The notes under the pieces were generated by a model. It made no database searches. It was given only the letters and a program-made list of their open reading frames with translations, and was not told the DNA's origin. Positions 54,236 to 64,000 of a stretch of DNA of 64,000 bases are shown here, piece after piece; the stretch's first letter is position 1, and each line of letters starts with the position of its first letter. The DNA comes from Manihot esculenta (Eukaryota > Streptophyta > Magnoliopsida > Malpighiales > Euphorbiaceae). The position numbers and the translations under genes are program-made. The DNA lies in assembly GCF_001659605.2 (NCBI RefSeq), contig NC_035162.2, positions 31,810,153-31,874,152 of the forward strand. The letters are read 5' to 3'.

Positions 54236-57149
54236 CGTTTATTCTTTTAATTTTGGAAAAATTATTATTAGGTCCTTGAATTTTAAAAAATTTATTAATT
54301 TACTCTTATAACTTTTAAGACTAATTAAAATGCCCTCGTTATTTATAAATAATATTATAAAGTCTTTCTGTTATATTATCTTACTCGATTCCGTTTGTTA
54401 AATTAAAAAAAGTCTATAATAACCTTCAAAATATTTTCCCCTTGTAAATAAGGATACGCTGAGAATTGGCCAACAGTTACTCCAAGTTCCACTAACTTTC
54501 AATAGCACAGGGGAAGAGAATTGGCCAACAGTTACTCGAACTCAAAACTTTTTTTTTATTCGATGAAAAGATAATTCAAGTACCAATCTTTGAAAAGATT
54601 CATTTGAGGGCAAAAGCAATGTTACCCAAAATCCAACAAGAAATAATTTTTTCCACATTCAATATTCTGGTGGCAAGAAATTACCAAAATCTAAGAAATT
54701 CCTATCCAAGCCCCCTGCATCCTGAAGCTCTAAGCGGGTCATGATGTGTTGGAGTTGGCTCAAATCGGGGGGTGAAGGATCCATATGGGATTTTCATGTT
54801 GGTGATGACTCATAGAGCATTGGCCTACCAGTTGGCAAAGCAATTCCATGCATTAGGTCTTGCTTGCATTTACGATCTGCGATGGTTGTTGGGTGTAAGG
54901 ATATGCTGATCCATGCCAAGATTGAAAGAGTTAAGATTTTATTGGAGAAGAATTTGGATATCCAAGCAAAACAACAAGCCAGCGAAAGTAATGGATTTGG
55001 AAGCAAGCCATCTGCCGAAGGCAATTATAGGGATTGAGCAGCAGAAGGCTGAAACAAGGGGAGGGAGGGATACATGCGGGGAAGAAAGATGAGGGAAGGG
55101 AGGGATGAGCAAGAAAGAGAATGGGGTATTTTGGACATCAAAATTTTATCTCTCGGTTGACTGTTACTAAATTCCTTTGACTAACAGAATGTAGTTGTTT
55201 TTACAAATAAAAAAAGACATTTTGATGGAACTTAAGAATTATGTGAATTAAGTAATGAATTTTCTAAAAGTTGAGGGACTTAAGAGTAATTTTCTCTATA
55301 ATTTTTAATCTTTATTAAAAAAAAATTAATCACATTCGTTGCCTAATATCTTTTCTTATGGTAATTAAATTATTTGTATATGGAAAATAATGAAAATTTG
55401 CCAATATACTTTTATGGATGGTCAAGTAAATCTAATTTTAATATTTTATTAAATAATAACACAACTTCTGATCGAGGGTTGAATATGTCTTAATATATTA
55501 AAATATTAATTTTTAATAATAAAATATATAATTTTAAATATTAAATATTATTTCTCATAGAGAATTAAAGAAATTTTAAAAATAATGTATTTTATTATTA
55601 AAAATTATAAAAATAATATTTTAATATTTAAAAATTATGAAAAAATATTTTATTAACAAATAATTAATATTTTAATATATTTATACTTATTTAACCTTTA
55701 ATGTAAAGATGTGGGCTTATATGGTAAAAAAATTAAAATTTAACTTATTTTGTCCTAATAAAAAATACATAATAAATTTAAACCTATTTCCGTTTGTCTA
55801 ATATCTTATGGGTATAAAAATGCACTAAATTAATATATTTAATTAAGTTGATATTTTTATATCATTTTGTAAAGTTGTCTGTGATTTAATATTTGAATAT
55901 AAATATTATTTTTTTATAAACAATCTGATATTTGAAATTCACTGGTTCAATCAATTTAAATTCGCACCGGACAGACTCATTAAAAAGGAAAAGTATTTTC
56001 TCCCAAATTTTTAAAGGTGTTCCGTATTCAGAATTTAATTTCGAATTTGAATTAATACAAGACAGACTCATTAAAAAGATAAAGTGCTTCCTCCCAAATT
56101 TTTAAAGATGTTTTGTATCCAAAATTCGATTTTAAGACCTTTTATTAAGGAAGAATCAAGTTATAGTTACACCTGCTTCCTCTCAAGTTTTTAAAAATAT
56201 TCCTTACCCAGAGTTCGATCTCGAGATCTCTTGTTAAGGAAGAATCAAGTTATAGTTACGACTATGTATTATATTAAATCAAGTTTTTATCATGAGGTTA
56301 TGTTGAGGTTTAATTTCTAATTATGATGCTTTTTATGCCTATGTTCTTCAAGCAAATTATAGAGCGAGATTGACTTAAGTTTCAAATTTACTTCTTATTT
56401 CTAATGCTTTAAGGATATGGAATGCAATTTTGAATGTTTGACCTATTTTTATGTAGCACTTGATTTGGTTACTAGGCAATGAGAACTGAGATTTTATATT
56501 AATGTTTAGATTCTAAGAGAACATCCTCTAATAAGTTAACAAATGCTAAAAGACCTTGCATTGGCATATGTGGATTCTAGTAGGATTGGTCATGGCATAT
56601 CTTGGAACTTTACCTACCATTAGTGTTTTAAGTCCTATAGTTGGCATTGCTTTATTCTCAAAGTCCACAGGACCTGATTCAATTATTTGGGTGCATCAAT
56701 TTTGGCCATTTCAATGTTAAATTAGCCAATAGATTTTTTGTAAATATTTTTACTAATGGGCATCATAGAATCTAGTCTTATATGTGGAAATGAAAAGGTC
56801 CATAATTAGGAGTGTTTAAACGGTTAGTTTGGTCAAAAATTAAATTGAACCGATTAAACTGAAAGAGTCAAATCGATTTATATATAAAGTCGAGTCGAAT
56901 TGAATCAAAATAAATCGATTTGGTTCGATTTGAATAATTGGTTATTTCAATCTCCATTCTTTCTTCTATGTCAAAATCACATAATCACATTAATTCACTA
57001 GTTTCAAACATTCAACACAAAATAAAAACATTTTCATTAATAAAAATATGAATAAAATTTCATCTAAAGCCAAAATGATTCACAACCAAATAAGATAATA
57101 CATTAAATCAATATCTCAATCATAGAAGAAGTTAAAGAATAGGAAAAAA
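54236..57149. other. intergenic region upstream of the RAB3GAP1-like gene
   Basis: AT-rich DNA. It contains the promoter region nearest 54240 and a 21-bp direct repeat AGAATTGGCCAACAGTTACTC at about 54474 and 54515. A purine-rich patch lies near 55050-55130, and three diverged roughly 95-bp repeats lie at 55970-56262. A segment at 56808-56960 resembles one end of a hAT-type element (GAGTGTTTAAACGG). No gene is recognised; the 54794-55024 minus ORF has no family resemblance. Confidence 0.45.
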
Positions 57150-57427
57150 AGTTAGCAAAAACAAAGAAGGGACAAAACTGAACCCACACTTTTCATTGAA
57201 ACAAAATATTATTTAAATACAAAATAAAAATAACTTATGATAAAGATCATGGTCCATCATTTTACTTATGATCAAAATATGAAAACAAACATGCTTAACA
57301 GAGAAAAAATAAATAAATAATAAATTTCCTAAAATTTGGACATTTAACAACCCACCTAAACAAAAAAAATAGAAACTAAACATCACATTTAACAACTTTA
57401 GCAAATTAGTAGTATTTAAGACAATTT

Positions 57428-59635
57428 CTAACACTCCTCCTTGTCTTTGATGCTGCAAACTCCTATTTTATTACTTGAATCTACAAATTTGGCTTTAGGC
57501 AAAGCTTTAGTAAAACTATCAGCAATTTGGTCCTCAGTTCTACAAGAAACTAACAACACTTCTCCTTTTTGAATTTCCCTTAGAAAGTAGAACTTAATCT
57601 TGAAATGTTTTGTCTTCCCATGAAATATTAGAATAGATGAGATTGATATGGCTACCTGATTATCAACAAAGATTGGCGTTGGCTCTAGTTGTTCTTCATT
57701 CAAATCTTTGAGAATTTTCCTAAGCCACAAAGCATGATTTGTTGCAACAACAAATTCAGTCTGTGTAGTAGTTCGAGCAATGATTTCTTGCTTCCTGGAA
57801 CACCAATTGATCACACCTGATCCAAAATTAAAGCAGAAACCTGTAGTACTTTTCATATATCTATTGAACCTGCCAATCACTGTCAGAAAAATCAACTAAC
57901 TTGAAATTTTGACAGCAAGCATATTTTACTCCAAAATCAATTATTCCTTTTATATATCTCACAACACGTTTTGCAGCTTATAAATGTTCCTCACTAGCAC
58001 AATGTATAAATCTAGAAAGGAGGCTAACAACATGCATTATGTCAGATCTGAATGCACTAAGGTATATGAAACAGCCAAGTAAACTTCTATAATGATTTTC
58101 ATTCACTTTGATAGCACCATCGTCTTTATAGAATTTTACTCTAGGCTGCATAGGAGTGTCAACTAGCTTACACCCTTCCATATGAAACTTCTTTAGGATC
58201 TCTTTTGCATATTTGCTTTGATTGATGAAGATATCATTTTTTTTTCTTTATCTCACTTCCAAACCAAGAAAATAAGACATCAACCCAAGGTCTGTCATTT
58301 CAAATTCTTTGAACATTTCAGCCTTAAAACAATTAATAAGCTCCTGTTTGCTTTCTGTAATAAGAAGATCATCAACATAAATAGAAACAATGGTCAAATC
58401 AGCACCATTTTTCTTTATAAATAAAGTTGATTCACTAAGACTTTTCACAAAGCCTAAGCTTAGCAAGTGATCATTCATACGACTGTACCAAGCCTTTGGT
58501 GCTTGCTTAAGGCCATACAATGCCTTTTTAAGTAAATACACTTTATCTTCATGCCCTTACACACCTTCCAGCCTTTTTGAGCTGTCATAGCCAACAATAA
58601 TCTAATAGTATCAAGCCTTGCAACAGGAGCAAAAGTCTCCGAGAAGTCCACACCAAAGACTTGAGCATAACCCTTCACAAATGAGCCTTGCCTTATGCTT
58701 ATTTATTAATCCATCAGCATTAAGCTTTGTTTAGAAAATCCATTTCACCCCAATAATTTTCCCGTTTTGAGGTCTCTCAACAAGCTTCCAGGTTTAATTT
58801 TTTTCAATCATTTGCATCTCTTCTTCCATGGCAAGCTTCCATTTTTTCTCCATCATTGCTTCAACAATACTTGCCAGCTCTAATAATGCTACATTGCATC
58901 TTGCATAGATTTCAGATAGCAACTGTGTACCACAAACTGGTTGTTTATCAATATCCTCAACAGTTGGCTGCTGCATACTCAAATGTTGAATATCGTCACA
59001 TGCACTCCAATTCCATTGGTCCTTCTCCATAAAAACAACATCTCTACTTATTATGATCTTATCATTTTTGTGGCTGAAATATTCTATAGGCCTTTGAGAC
59101 ACTGCTATAGCCAATGAAAATTTCATGTTCAGATTTCTTGTCCAATTTATCTCTTTTAACCTGAGGAATATAAGAGAAACAAAAATTTCCAAACACTTTC
59201 AGAGTTGTGAGAGAGGGTTTGTGACCATACTATGCTTCATAAGAAGTCTGCTTCTAGAGAGCTTTAGTAGGCAATCTATTCAGTAAAAAAACTGCAGTAT
59301 TGGTTGCTTCTGCCCAAAACCTTTTAGGAAGGTTTTTCTCATGCAACAAGCAATGAGTTATCTCCATTATATTTCTATTTTTCTGCTCACTTACTCCATT
59401 TTGCTGGGGAGTATATGGAGTAGTCAATTGATGCTCGATCCCTGATGCTCGATCCCTGATGCTCGATCCCTGCCTCTTCACAAAATTTATTGAACTGATA
59501 TAAGGTATACTCTTTTCCATTATCAGATCTTAACACCATCATCTTACATTTACTTGGATTTTCAGCCCATGTCTTGAATCTCCAAAACACTCCAGCCACT
59601 TCTGATTTGAATCTGAGAAAATATATCCAGCACAT
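57428..59635 (-). pseudogene. copia integrase, RT and RNase H remnant of element K
   Basis: Integrase core pieces ([29 protein letters not shown]) are at 59254-59635, in two frames because of a short repeat expansion at 59429-59470. RT pieces ([45 protein letters not shown]) are at 58248-58678. RNase H (TTQTEFVVATNHALWLRKIL, FHGKTKHFKIKFYFLRE) is at 57428-57895. Stops and frameshifts separate the pieces. Confidence 0.82.
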
Positions 59636-59747
59636 TCAAGTTAAATCATCAATAAAAGGCAATATAATACTTACTGCCTTTGAGTGATGGTGCTTAATAT
59701 GGCCCTCCAAGATCAGTATGAACAAGTTGAAACTTTTGTGAGGCTCT

Positions 59748-61288
59748 CTAAGCTATTTTGGCAAAAGGCAATCTAATTTGTTTGCCAAATTGACAAACAT
59801 TACAATAAGATATTTCCTTTTCAAGTGAAGCTATGCCCTGTACCAACCCATGTTTTTGCATAAATAATAAAGCAGAATGAGGATAGTAACCCAACCTCTT
59901 GTGGAAAAAGTTAGTGGTTTTGACAGAGACTTGATGAGCTGAATACTCCTCCTCCATCAGATCAAGAGGGAAGCTTTTCCCCTTCATTTTGATTGTAAAT
60001 ACCTCCAATCCTTTTGCATCTTTAATAATACAGTTTCTGTTCTCAAAACACACCTTAAAACCTTTTTCAAGTAATTGGCCAACACTTAAAAGAATTTTAT
60101 CAATATCTAGAACGTACAACACATCAGTAATGACTTTAGTTCCATAAATACTTTCAATTGCAACTGAACCTTTACCTTTTGCAGAAATATATTCTCCATT
60201 TCCAACATGAACTTTTGAGATTGATGTCTTATCAAGAACCTTCAAGAGTTCGATATTATTGGAAATATGATTGGTGCAATCGCTATCAACAAGCCAAGTA
60301 TCAGCCGAACTAACATAGCAAAATACCATAAATAATTGTTCTTCCTCTTCCTGATTCACAACTTGAGCCTTATTCACTACCTGATTGCCTTTGTTTTTGC
60401 AAATTTTGTCAATATGCACCATTTGATTGCATGTGTTGCATTTTGCATCAGGTCTGCTCCAACATCTAAAATGAGGTTGATTGGTTCTGCCACAATGTTG
60501 ACAAGGGTGATAATTTCTTCCTTTGTTGCCTTTTGCATCATTGTTGCTTGCTCCAATAAAAGAATTGCTTCCAACACCTGCACCTGAATTGTCTTTGCTC
60601 TTCTTTCCCTTTTTTTTCTTATTTTTCCAAGAGTCCTTAAGTTGCAATTTGGCTTGCATTGCACCTTCAATTGAACCATCTTCTCTAATATGCCTTCTTT
60701 GCTCTTGTGCATGAAGAGCATTTAGCAACTCAGCCAAGGAAATTTCTGTAAGGTCTTGAACCTCCTCTAGTGCATAAATTTTGGCTTCAAATCTTTCTAG
60801 TAATGTTACCAGAATTGTTGAATTCTGCTATCTGGAATATTTTCACCAAGAAGCCTAAGCTTGTTGATAATATCCAGCAGCCTATCAATATACTCTTTCA
60901 CAGTTTCAGAGTCTTTCATCTTTTGTAGTTCAAGTTCCCTTCTGAGATTCAAAATACACATGCTTTTGGTATATGCATTACCTTGAAACTCTGTCTTGAG
61001 GTACTGCCAGATGTGAAAGCCAGTCTCCAAGTTCGTAATCCTGGTAAAAAGTGATTCAGACACAGCTGAATACAAACATGTTTTGGCCTTAAACTTCTTT
61101 ATAGTTTTCTCCTTGTGTGTTTTGATCTGCTGCATAGTTGGATTCTTAGGCAGTTGATCAATTTCAAGGTTTTCAACCACTGCTTTCCAAAGATCCCATG
61201 CTTGTAGATAAGCAGTCATTTTAACATTTTCTCCAGTGAACACTAGAGGTGGAATATGATAATAATCTTTTGAAGCCATTTGAATCAA
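59748..61288 (-). pseudogene. copia Gag, protease and integrase N-terminus of element K
   Basis: The Gag frame 61288-60806 starts MIQMASKDYYHIPPLVFTGE and has DLWKAVVENLEID and a UBN2-type body (LRRELELQKMKDSETVKEYI). The next frame (60737-59748) has zinc-binding pairs (CQHCGRTNQPHFRC, CNTCNQMVHIDKIC). The protease (TWLVDSDCTNHIS) has the active-site Gly replaced by Asp. The integrase finger end is CNVCQFGKQIRLPF. A frameshift lies near 60770-60800. Confidence 0.83.
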
Positions 61289-61961
61289 GATTTGAAACTT
61301 GGAGAGGGTTAGTATTTATGTATAATACTTAACGAAAAAAAAACTCACACTCAAATGATCAAAGGTCCCTTAAGATAAGGAGCTTTGATACCAAGTGTTA
61401 GCAAAAATAGAGAAGGGATAGAACTGAACCCCACACTTTTCATTGAAACAAAATATTGTTTAAATACAAAATAAAAATAACTGATGATAAAGATCATGGT
61501 CCATAATTCTACCATGATCAAAACCTGGAAACAAACTTGCTTAACAAAGAAAATAAATAAATAATAAATTTCTTAAAACTTGATTACAGATTTAGACCAA
61601 GTCCTTTAACAACCCACCTAAACAGAAAAATAGGAACTAAACATCACGTTTAACAACTTTAGCAAATCGGGTAGTATCTAAGACAATTTCTAACAACGAC
61701 TAAGGTGCTGTCACCGACGTTGTAGAGGAAGAAGGAAGAGGCTGCGACAAGCGCTGTGGGGAAGGAAGGAAGAGATTGTGACCGGCGCTATCACCGACGT
61801 TTTAATGCATTTTTCAAAATAGAGAGATCAACTAGTAATTTTGTCATATTATAAGGATTAAATAGTTAATTTTTCAATTTTATTATGATTAAAATTTAGG
61901 AAGAACCTAACAGGTTAGCTCTAAACTAACTTAGAATAACCGGTTACCCATTTACACTCAA

Positions 61962-63191
61962 TGGAAGAAATTCCATTTTGCCCCTAAACAATGGGGCAAT
62001 GTTCAATTTTGTCTAAAATTAAGTTTTGGGCTCAATTTGTCCAAACCTTTTAAATTAAGATAAATTTATCTATTTTTTTTAAAATACATTAAAATGATAG
62101 TTTTTAATTTTTTAATAATAAAGTATTAATTTTATATTTATTATTATAATTAAAAATAATAACTAATACTTTAATGGTGTACAATTGGTTGGTTTATAAT
62201 TAAACAGAATCAAAGTTAAAAATAAACTAACAATTGAACTAAAATCAATTTACCAGTTCTGCCATTAGCACACTTTTAAAATCAAATGTTAAAATTTCAT
62301 GATGAATCTAAGAAAAAATCCAACCACAAAATCCAAATTTCACCATTATTAACAAATCTCATATTATCAGTTCTGTAATTAACAAAAATTCAAATCAAAA
62401 GTTTAAAGCTCATAAGAAATTCAATAATATAACTTAGATTTCAACATGCAATTATAAAATACAAATGAAAGAAAATTATTATAATTGAAAATTAAAATAC
62501 AAGAATAAATGAACACATAACAAGAGCAAATACACGACAATAGAAAAAGAGAAATACATCGATGGTAGGAGCACAAACACAATAGGACAAAGAGCAATCC
62601 ACATACTCACAGCAGCAAGGATATAAAGAATTCAAATTTTTATAGGAGCACATGCTTTTCAATAGTGCTTAATTGATGTTTCAGCGGAAGAAGAAACAAA
62701 ACGATTATAAGGTGGACTATGCTTAAAAATCTCAGCAGGAAGAAGAAGCAACAAATAGATTACATTGTAATCGAAGAAAGAGAAGAAAAAGGAGCAAAGG
62801 GCAAATCGACCAAGAAAAAGGACCAAGAAGAATTGAAGAAGAACGAAGAAGAGAATGGGAGAGAAGGCCGCATAACTAGAAATATGGAATGAAATTAGGA
62901 TTCTTTATTCATATACAAATACAAAACGATTGAATTTAGTGATGAAAGATCAAATCGGTTCGATTTAATTTATTTGATTTTGATTTGATTTATGATGTTA
63001 CATAATCGATTTGATTCGGTTAAAACATTAAATTAATATTTTATTATTAAAATTAAAAAAAAACCATTATTTTAATGTATTTTGACAAGAAAAGGCAAAT
63101 TTGACCCTAATTTAAAAGGTTTGGGCAATTTGAGTGCAAAACTTTATTTTGAATAAAATTGAACATTGTTCTATAGTTTAGAGCAAAAATG
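61962..63191. mobile_element. 1.2-kb element with inverted-repeat arms of about 160 bp
   Basis: The left arm (about 61972-62135) matches the reverse complement of the right arm (about 63030-63193). Shared blocks include CAATGTTCAATTTT, CCAAACCTTTTAAATTA and AAATACATTAAAAT. The 8-bp direct repeat ACACTCAA (61954-61961, 63192-63199) may be the target duplication, but the arms do not start flush with it on the left. The interior is AT-rich, with no transposase. It is consistent with a MULE-type or foldback non-autonomous DNA transposon. Confidence 0.55.
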
Positions 63192-63323
63192 ACACTCAAC
63201 TTAAAATCTAAAATGTTAAGTGAAAAAAATTTAAAACAAAATCATGAAATAAATATATTACATAAAAAAAACTAGAGGTTTCATTCATACAGTGGGATTA
63301 GCATATAAAATAGTAGTATTTCC

Positions 63324-63821
63324 TGATGACCGCTGGATTCCTTCATCCTGGACCAGGGGCTTGACCACAGCCCAAGGCCCACGATGTAGGGGTCCACACA
63401 CCTGATATGCATAACAAGCCTGGCTCGTCTCCTTCCTTCAAGGCCGGGCTCGGCCCATCTTCCTCACTCAAGCTGGCCCGGCCCGCACGAAGCAGACCCT
63501 CTCCGCTCAAGCTTAATATCTGGCCCAACTCTCAGCCCAGCCCAGGATCCGGAATAATATTCACCAGACAGCCTGGCAGATCCGCTCGAACGTACGCACG
63601 AGGAGAATCAGAGGCCGTTACGCATGGAGTAGGCGGCTGATACCCTAGTACCTCCGAATCCGCATGGCAGAGACGCGTGGCCCAATCCTGGAGAGACCTT
63701 CACACGCCACCAGTAAGCAAGACAATGTATAAAAGAGGAGTCTCCTCCTCAGGAAACTTAGGCCTTATTCAGTAATACAAAACCCTTGTAAAACCCTATT
63801 CCATTGGATCTCAGATCATCA
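63324..63821 (+). repeat. 5' LTR of a gypsy element
   Basis: It starts TGATGACCGCTGG and ends GATCTCAGATCATCA (about 498 bp) and is GC-rich, unlike its surroundings. A TATA box TATAAAAG at 63728-63735 is about 95 bp from the end. A primer site and a gag start follow, so the element continues past the window end. Confidence 0.82.
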
Positions 63822-63823
63822 AT

Positions 63824-63841
63824 TGGCGCCGTCTGTGGGAA
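63824..63841 (+). other. primer-binding site of the 63324 gypsy element
   Basis: TGGCGCCGTCTGTGGGAA lies two bases after the LTR. This is the primer site commonly seen in plant gypsy elements of the Tat/Ogre/Athila side, not the tRNA-iMet site used by the copia elements here. Confidence 0.75.
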
Positions 63842-63899
63842 ACGAAGGAGATCTTTTCATCACCGGAGTTTTCACTTTCAAAACCCACTGAGATCCACG

Positions 63900-64000
63900 A
63901 TGGCAAACCACCAAGACAGTAACCTTAATATTCCAAATGACCTGAGCTCTGCCCAAGATGGGCAGCAGTTCTCCTTTTCTAGCCCTACAATGTTGAATAA
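63900..64000 (+). CDS. gag start of the 63324 gypsy element (truncated by window end)
   Basis: The ATG at 63900 opens MANHQDSNLNIPNDLSSAQD, with 33 codons open to the window end. It is the first ATG after the primer site, in the place expected for gag. Too short to assign a family from the protein. Confidence 0.5.
   Translation, partial: MANHQDSNLNIPNDLSSAQDGQQFSFSSPTMLN

Larger units (their letters stand above)
57150..61695 (-). mobile_element. element K: Ty1/copia retrotransposon with gag, degraded
   Basis: LTRs are 57150-57433 and 61396-61695 (284 and 300 bp). On minus a primer site TTGGTATCAAAGC is next to the 5' LTR. Order on minus is gag, zinc knuckles, protease, integrase, RT, RNase H. 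It is the only copia in the window with a recognisable gag, and it lies outside the host gene. No flanking duplication was found. Several frameshifts make it inactive. Confidence 0.88.

Noticed and set aside
54794..55024. 76-aa ORF upstream of the host gene as a small gene
   Set aside because: No family resemblance, no supporting neighbours or splice structure; purine-rich low-complexity DNA follows.
56808..56960. hAT-type element end (GAGTGTTTAAACGG) upstream of K
   Set aside because: Only one end is recognisable; I could not find the partner end or a target duplication.
63343..63640. Overlapping ORFs on both strands in the GC-rich 63.3-63.6 kb stretch
   Set aside because: They lie inside the U3 part of the gypsy LTR; GC-rich DNA has few stops by chance.

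Overview
The window is nuclear DNA of a flowering plant: it has canonical GT-AG introns, LTR retrotransposons with tRNA-iMet-type primer sites, and high AT content. The main host gene resembles eudicot homologues, and one LTR family carries repeated TTCGGCGGCCGAA motifs. I suspect a woody rosid (possibly Malpighiales/Euphorbiaceae), but that is only an impression.

The backbone is one host gene on the minus strand. It encodes the catalytic subunit of a Rab3 GTPase-activating protein (RAB3GAP1-like, 950 aa). I could place 22 coding exons between 52995 and 5914; all junctions are GT-AG and all phases agree, giving one open frame from ATG to TAA. A non-coding first exon lies near 54122-54235. The gene covers about 48 kb because its introns are packed with retrotransposons, mainly intron 19 (19.3 kb), intron 13 (11.9 kb), intron 9 (4.6 kb) and intron 17 (2.2 kb).

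Region by region. 1-5480 (downstream of the gene): two 2.2-kb LTRs of one family in opposite orientation, 100 bp apart, inserted in the protease region of an older minus-strand gypsy relic. 5712-7462: gene 3' end, exons 22-20. 7463-26727 (intron 19): a four-level nest. A small non-autonomous LTR element (C, 8194-25945) was hit by a chimeric LTR element (8405-12640, itself hit by copia A), by a gypsy chromovirus (D, 13081-21286, itself hit by the youngest element, copia E, 14152-18288) and by copia F (22129-25189). A 200-bp solo LTR follows. 26728-31548: exons 19-14, with a collapsed mini-chromovirus in intron 17. 31549-43477 (intron 13): decayed copia H carrying copia G, a gag-only element (I) and an LTR fragment, then simple duplications. 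43478-52995: exons 13-1. Intron 9 holds a solo LTR, a TIR element with a triplicated left end, and a second element carrying the same unknown ORF as C. 54240-64000 (upstream): AT-rich intergenic DNA, copia K with gag, a long-TIR element, and the 5' LTR, primer site and gag start of a gypsy element with a TGGCGCCGTCTGTGGG primer site, running off the window.

The most notable pattern is that all five copia elements inside the host gene (A, E, F, G, H) go from leader to protease with no gag. The youngest, E, has identical LTRs and an uninterrupted protease-integrase-RT-RNase H frame, so it appears to have transposed recently without its own Gag. Element I is the opposite case: LTRs plus gag and no pol. 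No RNA genes, CRISPR arrays or bacterial-type features were seen.
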